This document shows, piece after piece, positions 17,058-24,053 of a stretch of 64,000 nt of DNA (position 1 is the first letter of the stretch; every line of letters starts with the position of its first letter). Where the stretch lies: assembly GCA_002412715.1 (NCBI GenBank), contig DHVP01000048.1, forward strand, positions 166,417 through 230,416, written 5' to 3'. This DNA comes from Deltaproteobacteria bacterium UBA5205. Lineage in GTDB: Bacteria; Desulfobacterota; Syntrophorhabdia; Syntrophorhabdales; Syntrophorhabdaceae. Below the pieces are notes generated by a model. That model made no database searches. It was not told the DNA's origin and worked only from the letters and a program-made list of their open reading frames with translations. Made by a program: the position numbers and the translations under genes.

Positions 17058-18704
17058 ATAGAGCTTTACGGAAATACCCAGGGGCTCAATCACCTCATAA
17101 AAAGACGTCTCACCAACCTGTACAAGAAACGGCTCGAACCTTCTGTCGTCATCACGCAGGATCTGGCCCGGCAGATCCTGGACATATCGAAAGAGACGGC
17201 GCGCCAGATAGGCCTTCTCATCAATCGCCGCGGTCTGGTCGAGTACGTGATCGTCGGTGATAACCGCCGCATAGAGATACCGTCTCTGTCTACGGAGCGT
17301 ACCGGGCGGGCGCGCTTCAGGGGGATACGGTTTATCCATACCCATTTGCGGGGTGAACTTCTCTCGCGCGAGGACCTGACAGACCTGGCCCTTTTGCAGC
17401 TCGACCTCGTGGCATGCATTACTGAAATGAGAGGAGAGCGGCGGGAAACCATCCACGTCGGGTATCTCGTCCCGGAGAATAAAGCGGGGCGGGCCTGGGA
17501 TTTCATGGAACCCCAACCGGTCTCCGAATTCAACCTCGACTTCACAGAATTCATAACGGAGCTGGAAAATGAATTCGTCAGGGAGCGGGGCAGGTTCTAC
17601 GTGACGAAGGAGAAGCATGACCGCTGCATCATCGTGAGCGTTGTCATGCCCGGCAGGGAAAAGAATGTGGACGATTATGTCGCCGAAATGAAGGACCTGT
17701 GCTATTCGGCGGGGATCACCGCCCTTGATGCCGTCGTGCAGCGCCCCAAGGAGCTCCATCCCCGATACCTCATCGGCAGGGGCAAGATCGAGGAGATCGT
17801 GATGAAATGCCAGCAGCTCGGGGCCGATCTCCTTGTCTTCGATGAAGAACTGACACCGGGCCAGATAAAGAACATATCACAGATAACGGAATTGAAGGTC
17901 ATCGACCGCAACCAGCTTATCCTCGATATTTTCGCCGGAAGGGCCAACACGACCGAGTCGAAGATCCAGGTGGAGTTGGCGCAGCTCCGCTACATCCTGC
18001 CCAGGCTCAGCGAGAAGAGCACGGCGTTTTCGCGCCTCATGGGAGGCATCGGAGGCCGCGGGCCCGGCGAACAAAAGCTGGAGGTGGACCGCCGGAGGAT
18101 CAGGGACAGGCTAGCCTCTTTGGAACGCCGGCTCACCGAGATACGAAAGGTCCGTGACAAAAAAAGGCAGAGGAGACGTGCATCCTCCATCCCGATCGTA
18201 TCCATCGTGGGTTACACGAATTCCGGTAAATCGACGCTCCTGAATCTCCTCACCAGTAGCAAGGTTGACGTGGAAGACAAGCCCTTCTCCACCCTCAACC
18301 CGACAACGAGGATGATAAAATACCCCCAGCGAAGAAGGATAATCCTCACGGATACCGTGGGCTTCATAACCCGCCTGCCCGAGGTGCTGCTTCGCGCCTT
18401 CATGGCCACACTGGAGGAACTCGAAGACGCCCACCTGCTCCTTCACCTCGTCGATATAAGCGCCCCCGATTTTGAAGACCGCATCGTTTCCGTGGGAAAC
18501 GTCATCGACGGCCTTGGTCTTTCCAACAAAAAGAGGCTGATCGTATTCAACAAGACGGACAGGGTCAACCCCGCACTGATTCCCAATGTCGAGAGACGCT
18601 ACAATGCTGTTTCTGTCTCGTCGCTCAGGAAAGAGGGTATCGACCGCCTGGTTGAAGCGATCGAGAGCGCGCTGGCCGAAGGCCCCCCGCCCACGCCGGA
18701 TTGA
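17058..18704 (+). CDS. hflX: GTPase HflX, probable ATA start
   Basis: HflX is a ribosome-associated GTPase that splits stalled or hibernating 70S ribosomes. Conserved N-terminal sequence (YGNTQGL, then ARQIGLLINRRGLVEYVIVGD) is coded upstream of the first usual start codon (GTG 17247). The frame is closed by TAA at 17028 and contains no ATG, GTG or TTG before that GTG. An ATA at 17058, with AGAGGT 5 bases upstream, fits the homologous start and gives 548 residues. The HflX domain has GGRGPGEQKLEVDRR, then the G domain: GYTNSGKSTLLN, DTVGFI and NKTD. The end is complete. Confidence 0.9.
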   Translation: MELYGNTQGLNHLIKRRLTNLYKKRLEPSVVITQDLARQILDISKETARQIGLLINRRGLVEYVIVGDNRRIEIPSLSTERTGRARFRGIRFIHTHLRGELLSREDLTDLALLQLDLVACITEMRGERRETIHVGYLVPENKAGRAWDFMEPQPVSEFNLDFTEFITELENEFVRERGRFYVTKEKHDRCIIVSVVMPGREKNVDDYVAEMKDLCYSAGITALDAVVQRPKELHPRYLIGRGKIEEIVMKCQQLGADLLVFDEELTPGQIKNISQITELKVIDRNQLILDIFAGRANTTESKIQVELAQLRYILPRLSEKSTAFSRLMGGIGGRGPGEQKLEVDRRRIRDRLASLERRLTEIRKVRDKKRQRRRASSIPIVSIVGYTNSGKSTLLNLLTSSKVDVEDKPFSTLNPTTRMIKYPQRRRIILTDTVGFITRLPEVLLRAFMATLEELEDAHLLLHLVDISAPDFEDRIVSVGNVIDGLGLSNKKRLIVFNKTDRVNPALIPNVERRYNAVSVSSLRKEGIDRLVEAIESALAEGPPPTPD

Positions 18705-18766
18705 TTTTTTTCTCATTCTCGCTTACAATTTCACGGCAGTAACATTAGTTTCAGAGGTCCATGGTT

Positions 18767-18780
18767 TGAAACGCGTTTCA
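18767..18780. promoter_or_regulatory. Perfect 14-bp palindrome, possible operator
   Basis: TGAAACGCGTTTCA lies 40 bases before the anti-sigma-like ATPase gene. It looks like a dimeric-repressor site. The centre is GC, not the CG expected for LacI-family or cre sites, so the regulator class is open. Confidence 0.4.
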
Positions 18781-18820
18781 GGGTCAAAATAAAGCGTAAC
18801 AGCGTCAGGAGAGACAAGCG

Positions 18821-19300
18821 ATGGAAGGACAAAACGGCACCAGCGAAAATAAGGGCCAGGGGCGTTACCAGGTTCTTGGCGAGCACACCTCGGAAGCAAG
18901 GCTGGAGTCCATCGATGCCTTCATTGAATTCGCCTGCGGCCACGCCAGGGAGCGCGGGTTCACCGATGACCGCATAGACCAGATCACGCGCGTTCTCAGG
19001 GAGGCGCTCACCAATATCATCACCTTTACCTTTGACGATTCGCCGGGAGAAATGAAGGTCTCATGCAACATCGACAAGTTCGGCAAGTTCGTCCTTGCCA
19101 TTGTCGATTCCGGTAAGCCATTCAACATGCTCCTCGAAGACGACCCCTTTATCGGCTCGCTCGGCCCCACTTCCGATACCCCCCGCCTCACAACAAAAAA
19201 CATGAAGCGCTTCTCCAGCAACATAGAATACAAACGCCTCGAAAACAGAAACCACCTCATCATCACCCTGGCAAGGGATATGAGAAGAGGAAAAGAGTAA
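18821..19300 (+). CDS. Anti-sigma-factor-like ATP-binding protein (HATPase_c_2, RsbW-type)
   Basis: The 159-residue protein is a single GHKL ATPase domain like RsbW/SpoIIAB serine kinases. The N box REALTNIITF (about residues 66-75) and the G1-like AIVDSGKPFN are visible; the lid region PRLTTKNMKRFSSNIEYKRL resembles the GLG-containing segment but lacks a clear GLGL. No sigma factor or anti-anti-sigma protein is adjacent. A MoaD-like gene starts 8 bases after its stop, so it appears to head an operon with the sulfur-carrier and ThiF genes. Similar proteins also accompany hydrogenase clusters with DRTGG proteins, one of which lies at 21481. Confidence 0.8.
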   Translation: MEGQNGTSENKGQGRYQVLGEHTSEARLESIDAFIEFACGHARERGFTDDRIDQITRVLREALTNIITFTFDDSPGEMKVSCNIDKFGKFVLAIVDSGKPFNMLLEDDPFIGSLGPTSDTPRLTTKNMKRFSSNIEYKRLENRNHLIITLARDMRRGKE

Positions 19301-19308
19301 GTTTTTCC

Positions 19309-19536
19309 ATGATCCGGATTACCATCAAGCTTTTTGCAACACTGAGAAAAGACCGTTTTGACGTGGCCGAGGGTGAATTTCCGGACGGCGTGACGGTGAG
19401 CGATGTCCTCCTCCGGTACAGCGTGCCCGAAAAGGAAGTGACGCTTATCTTCATCAATGGACGTCACGGCGATTTTGACACAGTCCTTTTCGACAGCGAC
19501 ACCCTCTCCCTCTTTCCACCCGTCGGGGGAGGATGA
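19309..19536 (+). CDS. MoaD/ThiS-family sulfur-carrier protein
   Basis: This 75-residue ubiquitin-fold protein ends in SLFPPVGGG; the terminal Gly-Gly is what an E1-like enzyme adenylates before thiocarboxylation. The N-terminal strand MIRITIKLFATLRK is typical of MoaD. Its stop overlaps the next start, which encodes a ThiF-like activating enzyme, an obvious partner. With an AOR 4.5 kb downstream it may serve tungstopterin synthesis or a special W-enzyme modification; that is inference. The usual MoaD end is one Gly shorter. Confidence 0.88.
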   Translation: MIRITIKLFATLRKDRFDVAEGEFPDGVTVSDVLLRYSVPEKEVTLIFINGRHGDFDTVLFDSDTLSLFPPVGGG

Positions 19537-20360
19537 CGAGCATGGAGGCAATCTCCGATTTTTTGAAGGAACGCGCCCGGGGTGATCTTGTTCCCTGGGA
19601 AGTCCAGAAAGACACCGCCTCCCGGTTCAACACAACGGTGCGGCAGATCGAGGCAGCCATTCTTTCCATGGATCTTCTTCCGGCACGCTATGCAAGGAAC
19701 CGGACAACAATCGACATTGCCCGGCAGAGAATCCTCTTCAACAGCACCGTGGCCGTAGTCGGCTGCGGCGGCCTCGGAGGTTACGTTGTCGAAGAGCTCT
19801 CGCGTCTCGGCGTGGGGACGTTGAGAGTCATCGATTCCGACGTTTTCGAGGAACACAACCTCAACCGTCAGGCCCTTTGCACCTTCTCATCACTTGGAAC
19901 GGCAAAGGTGGATGCAGCCCGGGACCGCGTCCGGGCAATCAACCCCGCGTGTGAGATTGTCACTCTTGAGGCGAGGCTCGACGCAAACAACGCCCCTGCC
20001 CTTCTGGGCGACGCGTCGGTGGCCGTCGACGCACTCGACAATATCCCGTCGCGTCTCGATCTGGCCGATGCCTGCATCGGTCGGAAGATCCCTCTCGTCC
20101 ACGGCGCCATCGGCGGCTGGTACGGCACCGTGCTCACGCAAGGCCGCGCGGAGAATACCATACGGCAGCTTTACGGGGACGTAAAAAGCGCAAAGGGCAT
20201 CGAAGAATCCCTAGGAGCCCCCCCGTTCACACCGGCAGTCATCGCGTCCATGGAGGTAGCTGAGGTATGCAAGCTCCTGACCTCAGACGGCTCAACGCTC
20301 GAAGGCCGGATGATCTTCATCGATCTTTTCGAGATGAGTATTGTAACGTTCCGGGTTTAG
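19533..20360 (+). CDS. ThiF/MoeB/HesA-family adenylyltransferase
   Basis: The 275-residue E1-like enzyme should adenylate the C-terminus of the MoaD-like protein encoded immediately upstream. A ~55-residue N-terminal helical extension precedes the Rossmann fold with VAVVGCGGLGGYVVEELSRLGVG, DSDVFEEHNLNRQ and the DALDN motif. The paired zinc CxxC motifs and the crossover Cys loop of classical MoeB/ThiF are absent, so it may only adenylate. The start overlaps the upstream stop by four bases (ATGA); a second ATG at 19542 is possible. It is the last intact gene of the little operon. Confidence 0.88.
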   Translation: MTSMEAISDFLKERARGDLVPWEVQKDTASRFNTTVRQIEAAILSMDLLPARYARNRTTIDIARQRILFNSTVAVVGCGGLGGYVVEELSRLGVGTLRVIDSDVFEEHNLNRQALCTFSSLGTAKVDAARDRVRAINPACEIVTLEARLDANNAPALLGDASVAVDALDNIPSRLDLADACIGRKIPLVHGAIGGWYGTVLTQGRAENTIRQLYGDVKSAKGIEESLGAPPFTPAVIASMEVAEVCKLLTSDGSTLEGRMIFIDLFEMSIVTFRV

Positions 20361-20362
20361 AC

Positions 20363-20679
20363 ATGAAGAAAATGGGTCTTCCATTTGACGTCTCTCTTAA
20401 TCTCTTCAAGGAGGTCTTCGAGAACGTACCGGATATCGCTGTCAACCTGTTGAATAAGGACTTCACCGTCCTCTGGGCAAACAATACGATGGCTATGGCC
20501 GTCGACCAATCCCTCGCAGACATGATCGGGAAGCCCCGTTACAAGGTCTGGCGCAGGAGAGATACGTTACCGTCAAAACCCATCTGCGCAATATCTTCTC
20601 AAAAACCGGAACCACAGACCGGATACGGGCGGCAGTCTGGGCCGTTACGAAATACCGGGACTTTGATCTTGTGAAATAG
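20363..20679 (+). pseudogene. Broken PAS-LuxR regulator (PAS half and HTH end in different frames)
   Basis: From the ATG at 20363 a PAS-type N-terminus is readable (FENVPDIAVNLLNKDFTVLWANNTMA ... LADMIGKPRYKVW), after which the frame turns to nonsense. From about 20563 in another frame the sequence encodes YVTVKTHLRNIFSKTGT and RIRAAVWAVTKYRDFDLVK, the end of a LuxR-type helix-turn-helix, stopping at 20679. The middle of the protein (rest of PAS and most of the HTH) is missing. This indicates an internal deletion joining two ends of one PAS-LuxR gene, not a simple frameshift. The 3-base distance from the ThiF stop suggests the intact ancestor belonged to that operon. Confidence 0.75.
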
Positions 20680-20700
20680 AACGCTGAAAGGAGTGTTGAA

Positions 20701-21057
20701 ATGAACAATCACGGTTTCGTTCGTGCCTTTGTGATGGAAGGATTGATCGGAATAGCTATCATCGCGATCATCGCTACCATCGCTATTCCACAATATATAA
20801 ATTACAGAAACCGCGAACTCAATAAAGAAGCCAGGGCGCACGTCTATAAAGCATATGAAGCATCACAGGCCTTTTTCCGCATCAATCCAAAGGCGCAGCC
20901 GACCGCGGAGGACATCTCCCAATATGGTTATCGAAGCTCTCCGGACATTATATTGATCATCAGCGGGGACAAGGAAAGCCTTTTCATAAAGGCGAACCAT
21001 GCGAGAAGCAATAAAACGTATCGGATAGACGCAAAAGGGGAATTGTCCACCGATTGA
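20701..21057 (+). CDS. Type IV pilin-like protein with altered processing site
   Basis: The 118-residue protein has the hydrophobic N-terminal helix of type IV pilins and pseudopilins (IGIAIIAIIATIAIPQYINYRNR). The C-terminal part is short and cysteine-free, similar in size to GspG-like or minor pilins. Normal pilins have Gly, Phe and then Glu at mature position 5; here the Glu is displaced three residues (GFVRAFVMEG), so prepilin peptidase recognition or assembly may be changed. The ribosome site AAAGGAG precedes the ATG. No pilus assembly genes are adjacent. It lies directly between the decayed regulator and a MITE-like element. Confidence 0.75.
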   Translation: MNNHGFVRAFVMEGLIGIAIIAIIATIAIPQYINYRNRELNKEARAHVYKAYEASQAFFRINPKAQPTAEDISQYGYRSSPDIILIISGDKESLFIKANHARSNKTYRIDAKGELSTD

Positions 21058-21121
21058 ATTCACCGAACATCTTACAGTACGCCTTAGAGAAATGGTCTTT
21101 CCTATGACCCATAACCCACTG

Positions 21122-21431
21122 CTGTCCAAAATAATTCATTTCTCGGACTGCTTTGTTTATAAAGCAATGATTCAAGACAGGTAAATCCCGCATTTCAAAC
21201 CAGGTTGCCTTATCTCGCAGTTCGTCATTCCGGCTTTCTCTATTCGTCATTCCGGCGAAGGCCGGAAGCCAGGAAAACCATTCATACAACAGACAGCGTA
21301 CATGTTTAAAGAGAACAGTTGGATATCCCTTCGTATGATGATTCCTTATCCATAATTTCTCCTGGTTTCCGGCCTTCGCCGGAATGACGGAGGCTCAAGA
21401 AAGAGGTTGACCTTTACTTTATTTTGGACAG
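21122..21431. mobile_element. MITE-like element, ~310 bp, nested inverted repeats
   Basis: The 423-base gap between the pilin and the DRTGG gene holds no gene but a clear element. Terminal 13-base inverted repeats are at 21122-21134 (CTGTCCAAAATAA) and 21419-21431. Inside are a ~30-base inverted pair, 21245-21274 and 21360-21389, each containing the CCGGCGAAGGCCGG palindrome typical of REP-type sequences, and a direct repeat TCGTCATTCCGG at 21224 and 21244. Flanks carry TGACCCATAACC (21105-21116) and TGACCCATTACC (21435-21446), a 12-base near-direct repeat that may be a target duplication. No transposase is coded. Confidence 0.6.
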
Positions 21432-21480
21432 ATGTGACCCATTACCTATAACCTATCCGTTTTTATTATCTCCCGGGTCT

Positions 21481-21855
21481 TTATGAAAAATCGCGTTTCT
21501 CGTCGGCCTTTTCTATACAGCCCGCCATTCCCTTGACATAGAGTCTGCCGACGGTCTCAAAAAGAATGTATTTCGTTGCCAGAATCGGGATGTGCAGTTC
21601 CTCTGCAAGCTGGATGGTTTCCGGAAAAGGGCGCTTTCCGCGAACCAGGACGACGGCTGCTGCATCGAGAACATCCGCTGTACGGACAACCTGAGAGTTG
21701 GCCAGTCCTGTCAACAACAGGCTTCCCGTTTTGCAGTATACCAGCAGATCGCTCATCAGATCGGCGCAGGCTCCTTTGTCCACCTCCCGGTCGAGCTGGT
21801 CGTGACCGACGATAACGTCGGCATCCAATATCTCCTGTACCTCTCGCAGTTTCAT
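21481..21855 (-). CDS. DRTGG-domain protein
   Basis: This 124-residue protein consists of one DRTGG domain, the module also found in some phosphotransacetylases and CBS proteins. Recognisable segments are GHDQLDREVDKGACADLMSDLL, LLLTGLANSQVVRTADVLDAAAVVLVRGKRP and ILATKYILFETVGRLY. In anaerobes such single-domain proteins often occur with RsbW-like ATPases near hydrogenase genes; the RsbW-like gene at 18821 is on the opposite strand 2.2 kb away. Ligand and function are unknown. A good promoter lies upstream. Confidence 0.85.
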   Translation of the reverse strand: MKLREVQEILDADVIVGHDQLDREVDKGACADLMSDLLVYCKTGSLLLTGLANSQVVRTADVLDAAAVVLVRGKRPFPETIQLAEELHIPILATKYILFETVGRLYVKGMAGCIEKADEKRDFS

Positions 21856-21878
21856 TTCACGTCACGTTCTATGGAAAT

Positions 21879-21907
21879 ATCATATGTTAAGAATGACAAC
21901 AGATCAA
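21879..21907 (-). promoter_or_regulatory. Sigma70-type promoter of the DRTGG gene
   Basis: Minus strand: -35 TTGATC (21902-21907), 17-base spacer, -10 TATGAT (21879-21884). Predicted leader about 17 bases. Confidence 0.45.
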
Positions 21908-21963
21908 CTTTTTAACGTATGCGGACAAACGGGCCCGTGCTTCGTTCAAATGGGTTTGAGCGT

Positions 21964-21992
21964 TTGCGCGCTCGCGCGCTGCGTGTTATAGT
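21964..21992 (+). promoter_or_regulatory. Promoter of the TauE/SafE gene, leaderless
   Basis: Plus strand: weak -35 TTGCGC (21964-21969), 17-base spacer, good -10 TATAGT (21987-21992). Transcription should begin within 2 bases of the ATG at 22001. No ribosome site is present. The -35 lies in an alternating GCGCGC tract. Confidence 0.45.
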
Positions 21993-22000
21993 GACTATGC

Positions 22001-22768
22001 ATGCCGGCGGTATCGTTTTATAAGAGTCAGGGCAAAGGACTTGTCATCGGATTTGCGGGCGGCGCTTTCGGGGGCCTCGCGGGACTTGGCGGTGGTATCA
22101 TCATGATCCCTCTCATGGTCTTTCTTGCCGGAGTAACCCAGCACGGGGCTCATGGCACGAGCCTTGTCGCCATCGTCTTCACGGGCCTTATCGGTGCCAT
22201 CACCTACTTCTCCCACGGGTCCGTAGACTGGGCGGCGGCCCTCATTCTTGCCGCCTCCGCCATGTCCATGGCCAGGTTTGGGGCCCTCTACGCCCATTCG
22301 CTCCCGGAGGAGAGACTCAGGAAGGCCTTCGGATGGTTCCTGATCTCAGTATCTCTTTTGCTCGTCTCAAAGGGCCTCATCCTGAAGCCGTCATATCACG
22401 TTGGTCCCATAACATACTACGTCGTCCTTTTTGCAACGGGCATGTTCACGGGCTTCCTTTCGGGAATGATGGGTATCGGCGGCGGCGGCACCATGATACC
22501 TCCTCTCGTTATCCTTATCGGCATGCCGCAGCACCTCGCCCAGGGGACATCGCTGCTCGCCATGGTGCCGGGCGGCGCCATGGGGGCATTCACACATTAC
22601 AGACTCGGCAATGTAGCAAAGAATATTGCCCTGGGATTGATGATAGGCGCCGCCATCGGAAGCTACTTCGGCGCCACCTTCGCCCACGTCCTGCCGGAAT
22701 TCTACCTGAAGCTCGTCTTTTCTGTTGTCGGGCTGTGGATGGGGGTGAAATACATAAGAAGAAAGTAA
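22001..22768 (+). CDS. TauE/SafE-family membrane transporter
   Basis: The 255-residue protein has about eight hydrophobic helices arranged as two related halves, each starting with the family glycine motif: GGLAGLGGGIIMIPLMVF and SGMMGIGGGGTMIPPLVIL, each followed by H/QGTSLxA. The family exports sulfite, sulfonates or organosulfur anions; the substrate here cannot be assigned. No sulfur-metabolism gene is adjacent. It converges on ftcD, with 19 bases between the stops. Confidence 0.9.
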   Translation: MPAVSFYKSQGKGLVIGFAGGAFGGLAGLGGGIIMIPLMVFLAGVTQHGAHGTSLVAIVFTGLIGAITYFSHGSVDWAAALILAASAMSMARFGALYAHSLPEERLRKAFGWFLISVSLLLVSKGLILKPSYHVGPITYYVVLFATGMFTGFLSGMMGIGGGGTMIPPLVILIGMPQHLAQGTSLLAMVPGGAMGAFTHYRLGNVAKNIALGLMIGAAIGSYFGATFAHVLPEFYLKLVFSVVGLWMGVKYIRRK

Positions 22769-22787
22769 AGAAACCCGAAACCTTCTT

Positions 22788-23681
22788 CTAGCCCAGTTTC
22801 AGTTCCAGGATCTGGTCCGTGGTGAAGTCTTCGAGGCCCATGTAGTAGACAGCGCTCTGGGTTAGGGCGTCTGCGGGGACGAGGCCCACTATTTCACTGC
22901 CGATGACATTGACTCCATATCGTTTTGCTTCTATTCTGACAAGCTCCAGGGCCCGATAGAGAGGCGTACGGGTATAGTCCGTTATGTTCATCGAGACCTG
23001 AACGATGCCTCGCTCCTTGAGGTTGACGGCGATGGCCCGGCAGCAGGCGAGGCCGCCGCTCTGGTGACGAACGGCACGGGCGATGGCCGTGGCGACGGCC
23101 ATCCTGTTCGTATCGAGGTTGACGTTGAACGCCACGAGCGGTCTCCTGGCCCCCACGGCGACGACTCCGGCAGTAGGATGTATGGCGGCATCGCCGAAAT
23201 CGGGTTTCCAGTGAGGATCTTCGAGCTTCTGAGGCATCCCCTCGAATTCCCCCCTGCGAATGTCGGGAAGGCTCTTTCGTTCGGGACTCGCCGCTGATTC
23301 CTCGTACAGAAATACGGGCAGACGAAAGGTCCGCCAGATCTCTTCCGCAACCTCTACCGAGAGCGCGACGGCCTCTTCCATGGAGACCTCCCTGACGGGT
23401 ATGAAGGGTATGACGTCAACGGCCCCCATGCGGGGATGTTCTCCTGTGTGTTTGCGCAGATCGATGGTCCTGACGGCGACTCCGACTGCGTTCAGGACCG
23501 CCTTTTTTACCCGGGCAGGCTCACCGGCGGCGGTAACTACCAGGCGGTTGTGGTCCTTATCCTTATGGTGGTCGAGAAGCGCGACACCCTTGACTGTGCT
23601 GAAGCAATCCAGGATCTTTTTGATCTTCGCCTGATTGCGCCCCTCGCTGAAGTTGGGAACGGTTTCGATGATCTTTTTCAT
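22788..23681 (-). CDS. ftcD: Glutamate formimidoyltransferase
   Basis: The enzyme moves a formimino group from N-formimino-glutamate to tetrahydrofolate in histidine or purine breakdown. The 297-residue protein carries VPNFSEGRN at the N-terminus, HTGEHPRMGAVDVIPFIPV with the catalytic His region about residue 80, and HPTAGVVAVGARRPLVAFNVNL. It is the transferase half only; no cyclodeaminase domain or gene is adjacent and no histidine-degradation genes are present. In syntrophs such stand-alone copies may channel one-carbon units from purines. The promoter makes its mRNA nearly leaderless. Confidence 0.93.
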   Translation of the reverse strand: MKKIIETVPNFSEGRNQAKIKKILDCFSTVKGVALLDHHKDKDHNRLVVTAAGEPARVKKAVLNAVGVAVRTIDLRKHTGEHPRMGAVDVIPFIPVREVSMEEAVALSVEVAEEIWRTFRLPVFLYEESAASPERKSLPDIRRGEFEGMPQKLEDPHWKPDFGDAAIHPTAGVVAVGARRPLVAFNVNLDTNRMAVATAIARAVRHQSGGLACCRAIAVNLKERGIVQVSMNITDYTRTPLYRALELVRIEAKRYGVNVIGSEIVGLVPADALTQSAVYYMGLEDFTTDQILELKLG

Positions 23682-23691
23682 AATGTGCGTT

Positions 23692-23720
23692 CATTGTAAC
23701 CTTTACCAGACTGTTGATAA
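23692..23720 (-). promoter_or_regulatory. Promoter of ftcD, nearly leaderless
   Basis: Minus strand: -35 TTATCA (23715-23720), 17-base spacer, -10 TACAAT (23692-23697). The expected start is about 4 bases before the ATG at 23681, and no ribosome site is present. Confidence 0.45.
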
Positions 23721-24053
23721 AGTGTTTTTTGCCGTCATCCCGGGCCTGCTCCGAAATTGTGAGGTTTTCCCGGTCCACTTTTTTCCTTGATACCGGCCCG
23801 CCGGACCGACGACAAAGACGGGAGCGTGAAACGAAAAAAGAAGAGTAAGCGCGTTAAGTTTCACGGCTTGTTTCCTCTGTGGCGCTGTGTCGCAATTTTG
23901 TATATTTATACCCTTTTGGTTAGTTGTTGTCCCTCCTTTTCCTGAAGCCTATCCCTTTGTTTGTTTTGCCTATTTCGGAATTGCACAAAGCTTTTTTTGG
24001 TGACAGAATAAGTAATATAGGAGTGAAGAATAACTCCAACGCGAGGTGATATT
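23721..24053 (+). promoter_or_regulatory. AT-rich upstream region of the aldehyde ferredoxin oxidoreductase gene
   Basis: No gene is visible. The last 130 bases are markedly AT-rich with T tracts. A possible promoter is TTGCAC (23981-23986), 17 bases, CAGAAT (24004-24009), giving a ~38-base leader. The leader can form a short hairpin, GGAGT (24020-24024) with ACTCC (24033-24037), and ends with GAGGTG before the ATG at 24054. Confidence 0.35.

Noticed and set aside
18767..18780. Catabolite (cre) or LacI-type operator
   Set aside because: The palindrome has a GC centre, whereas those sites need a CG centre, so only an unspecified palindrome is reported.
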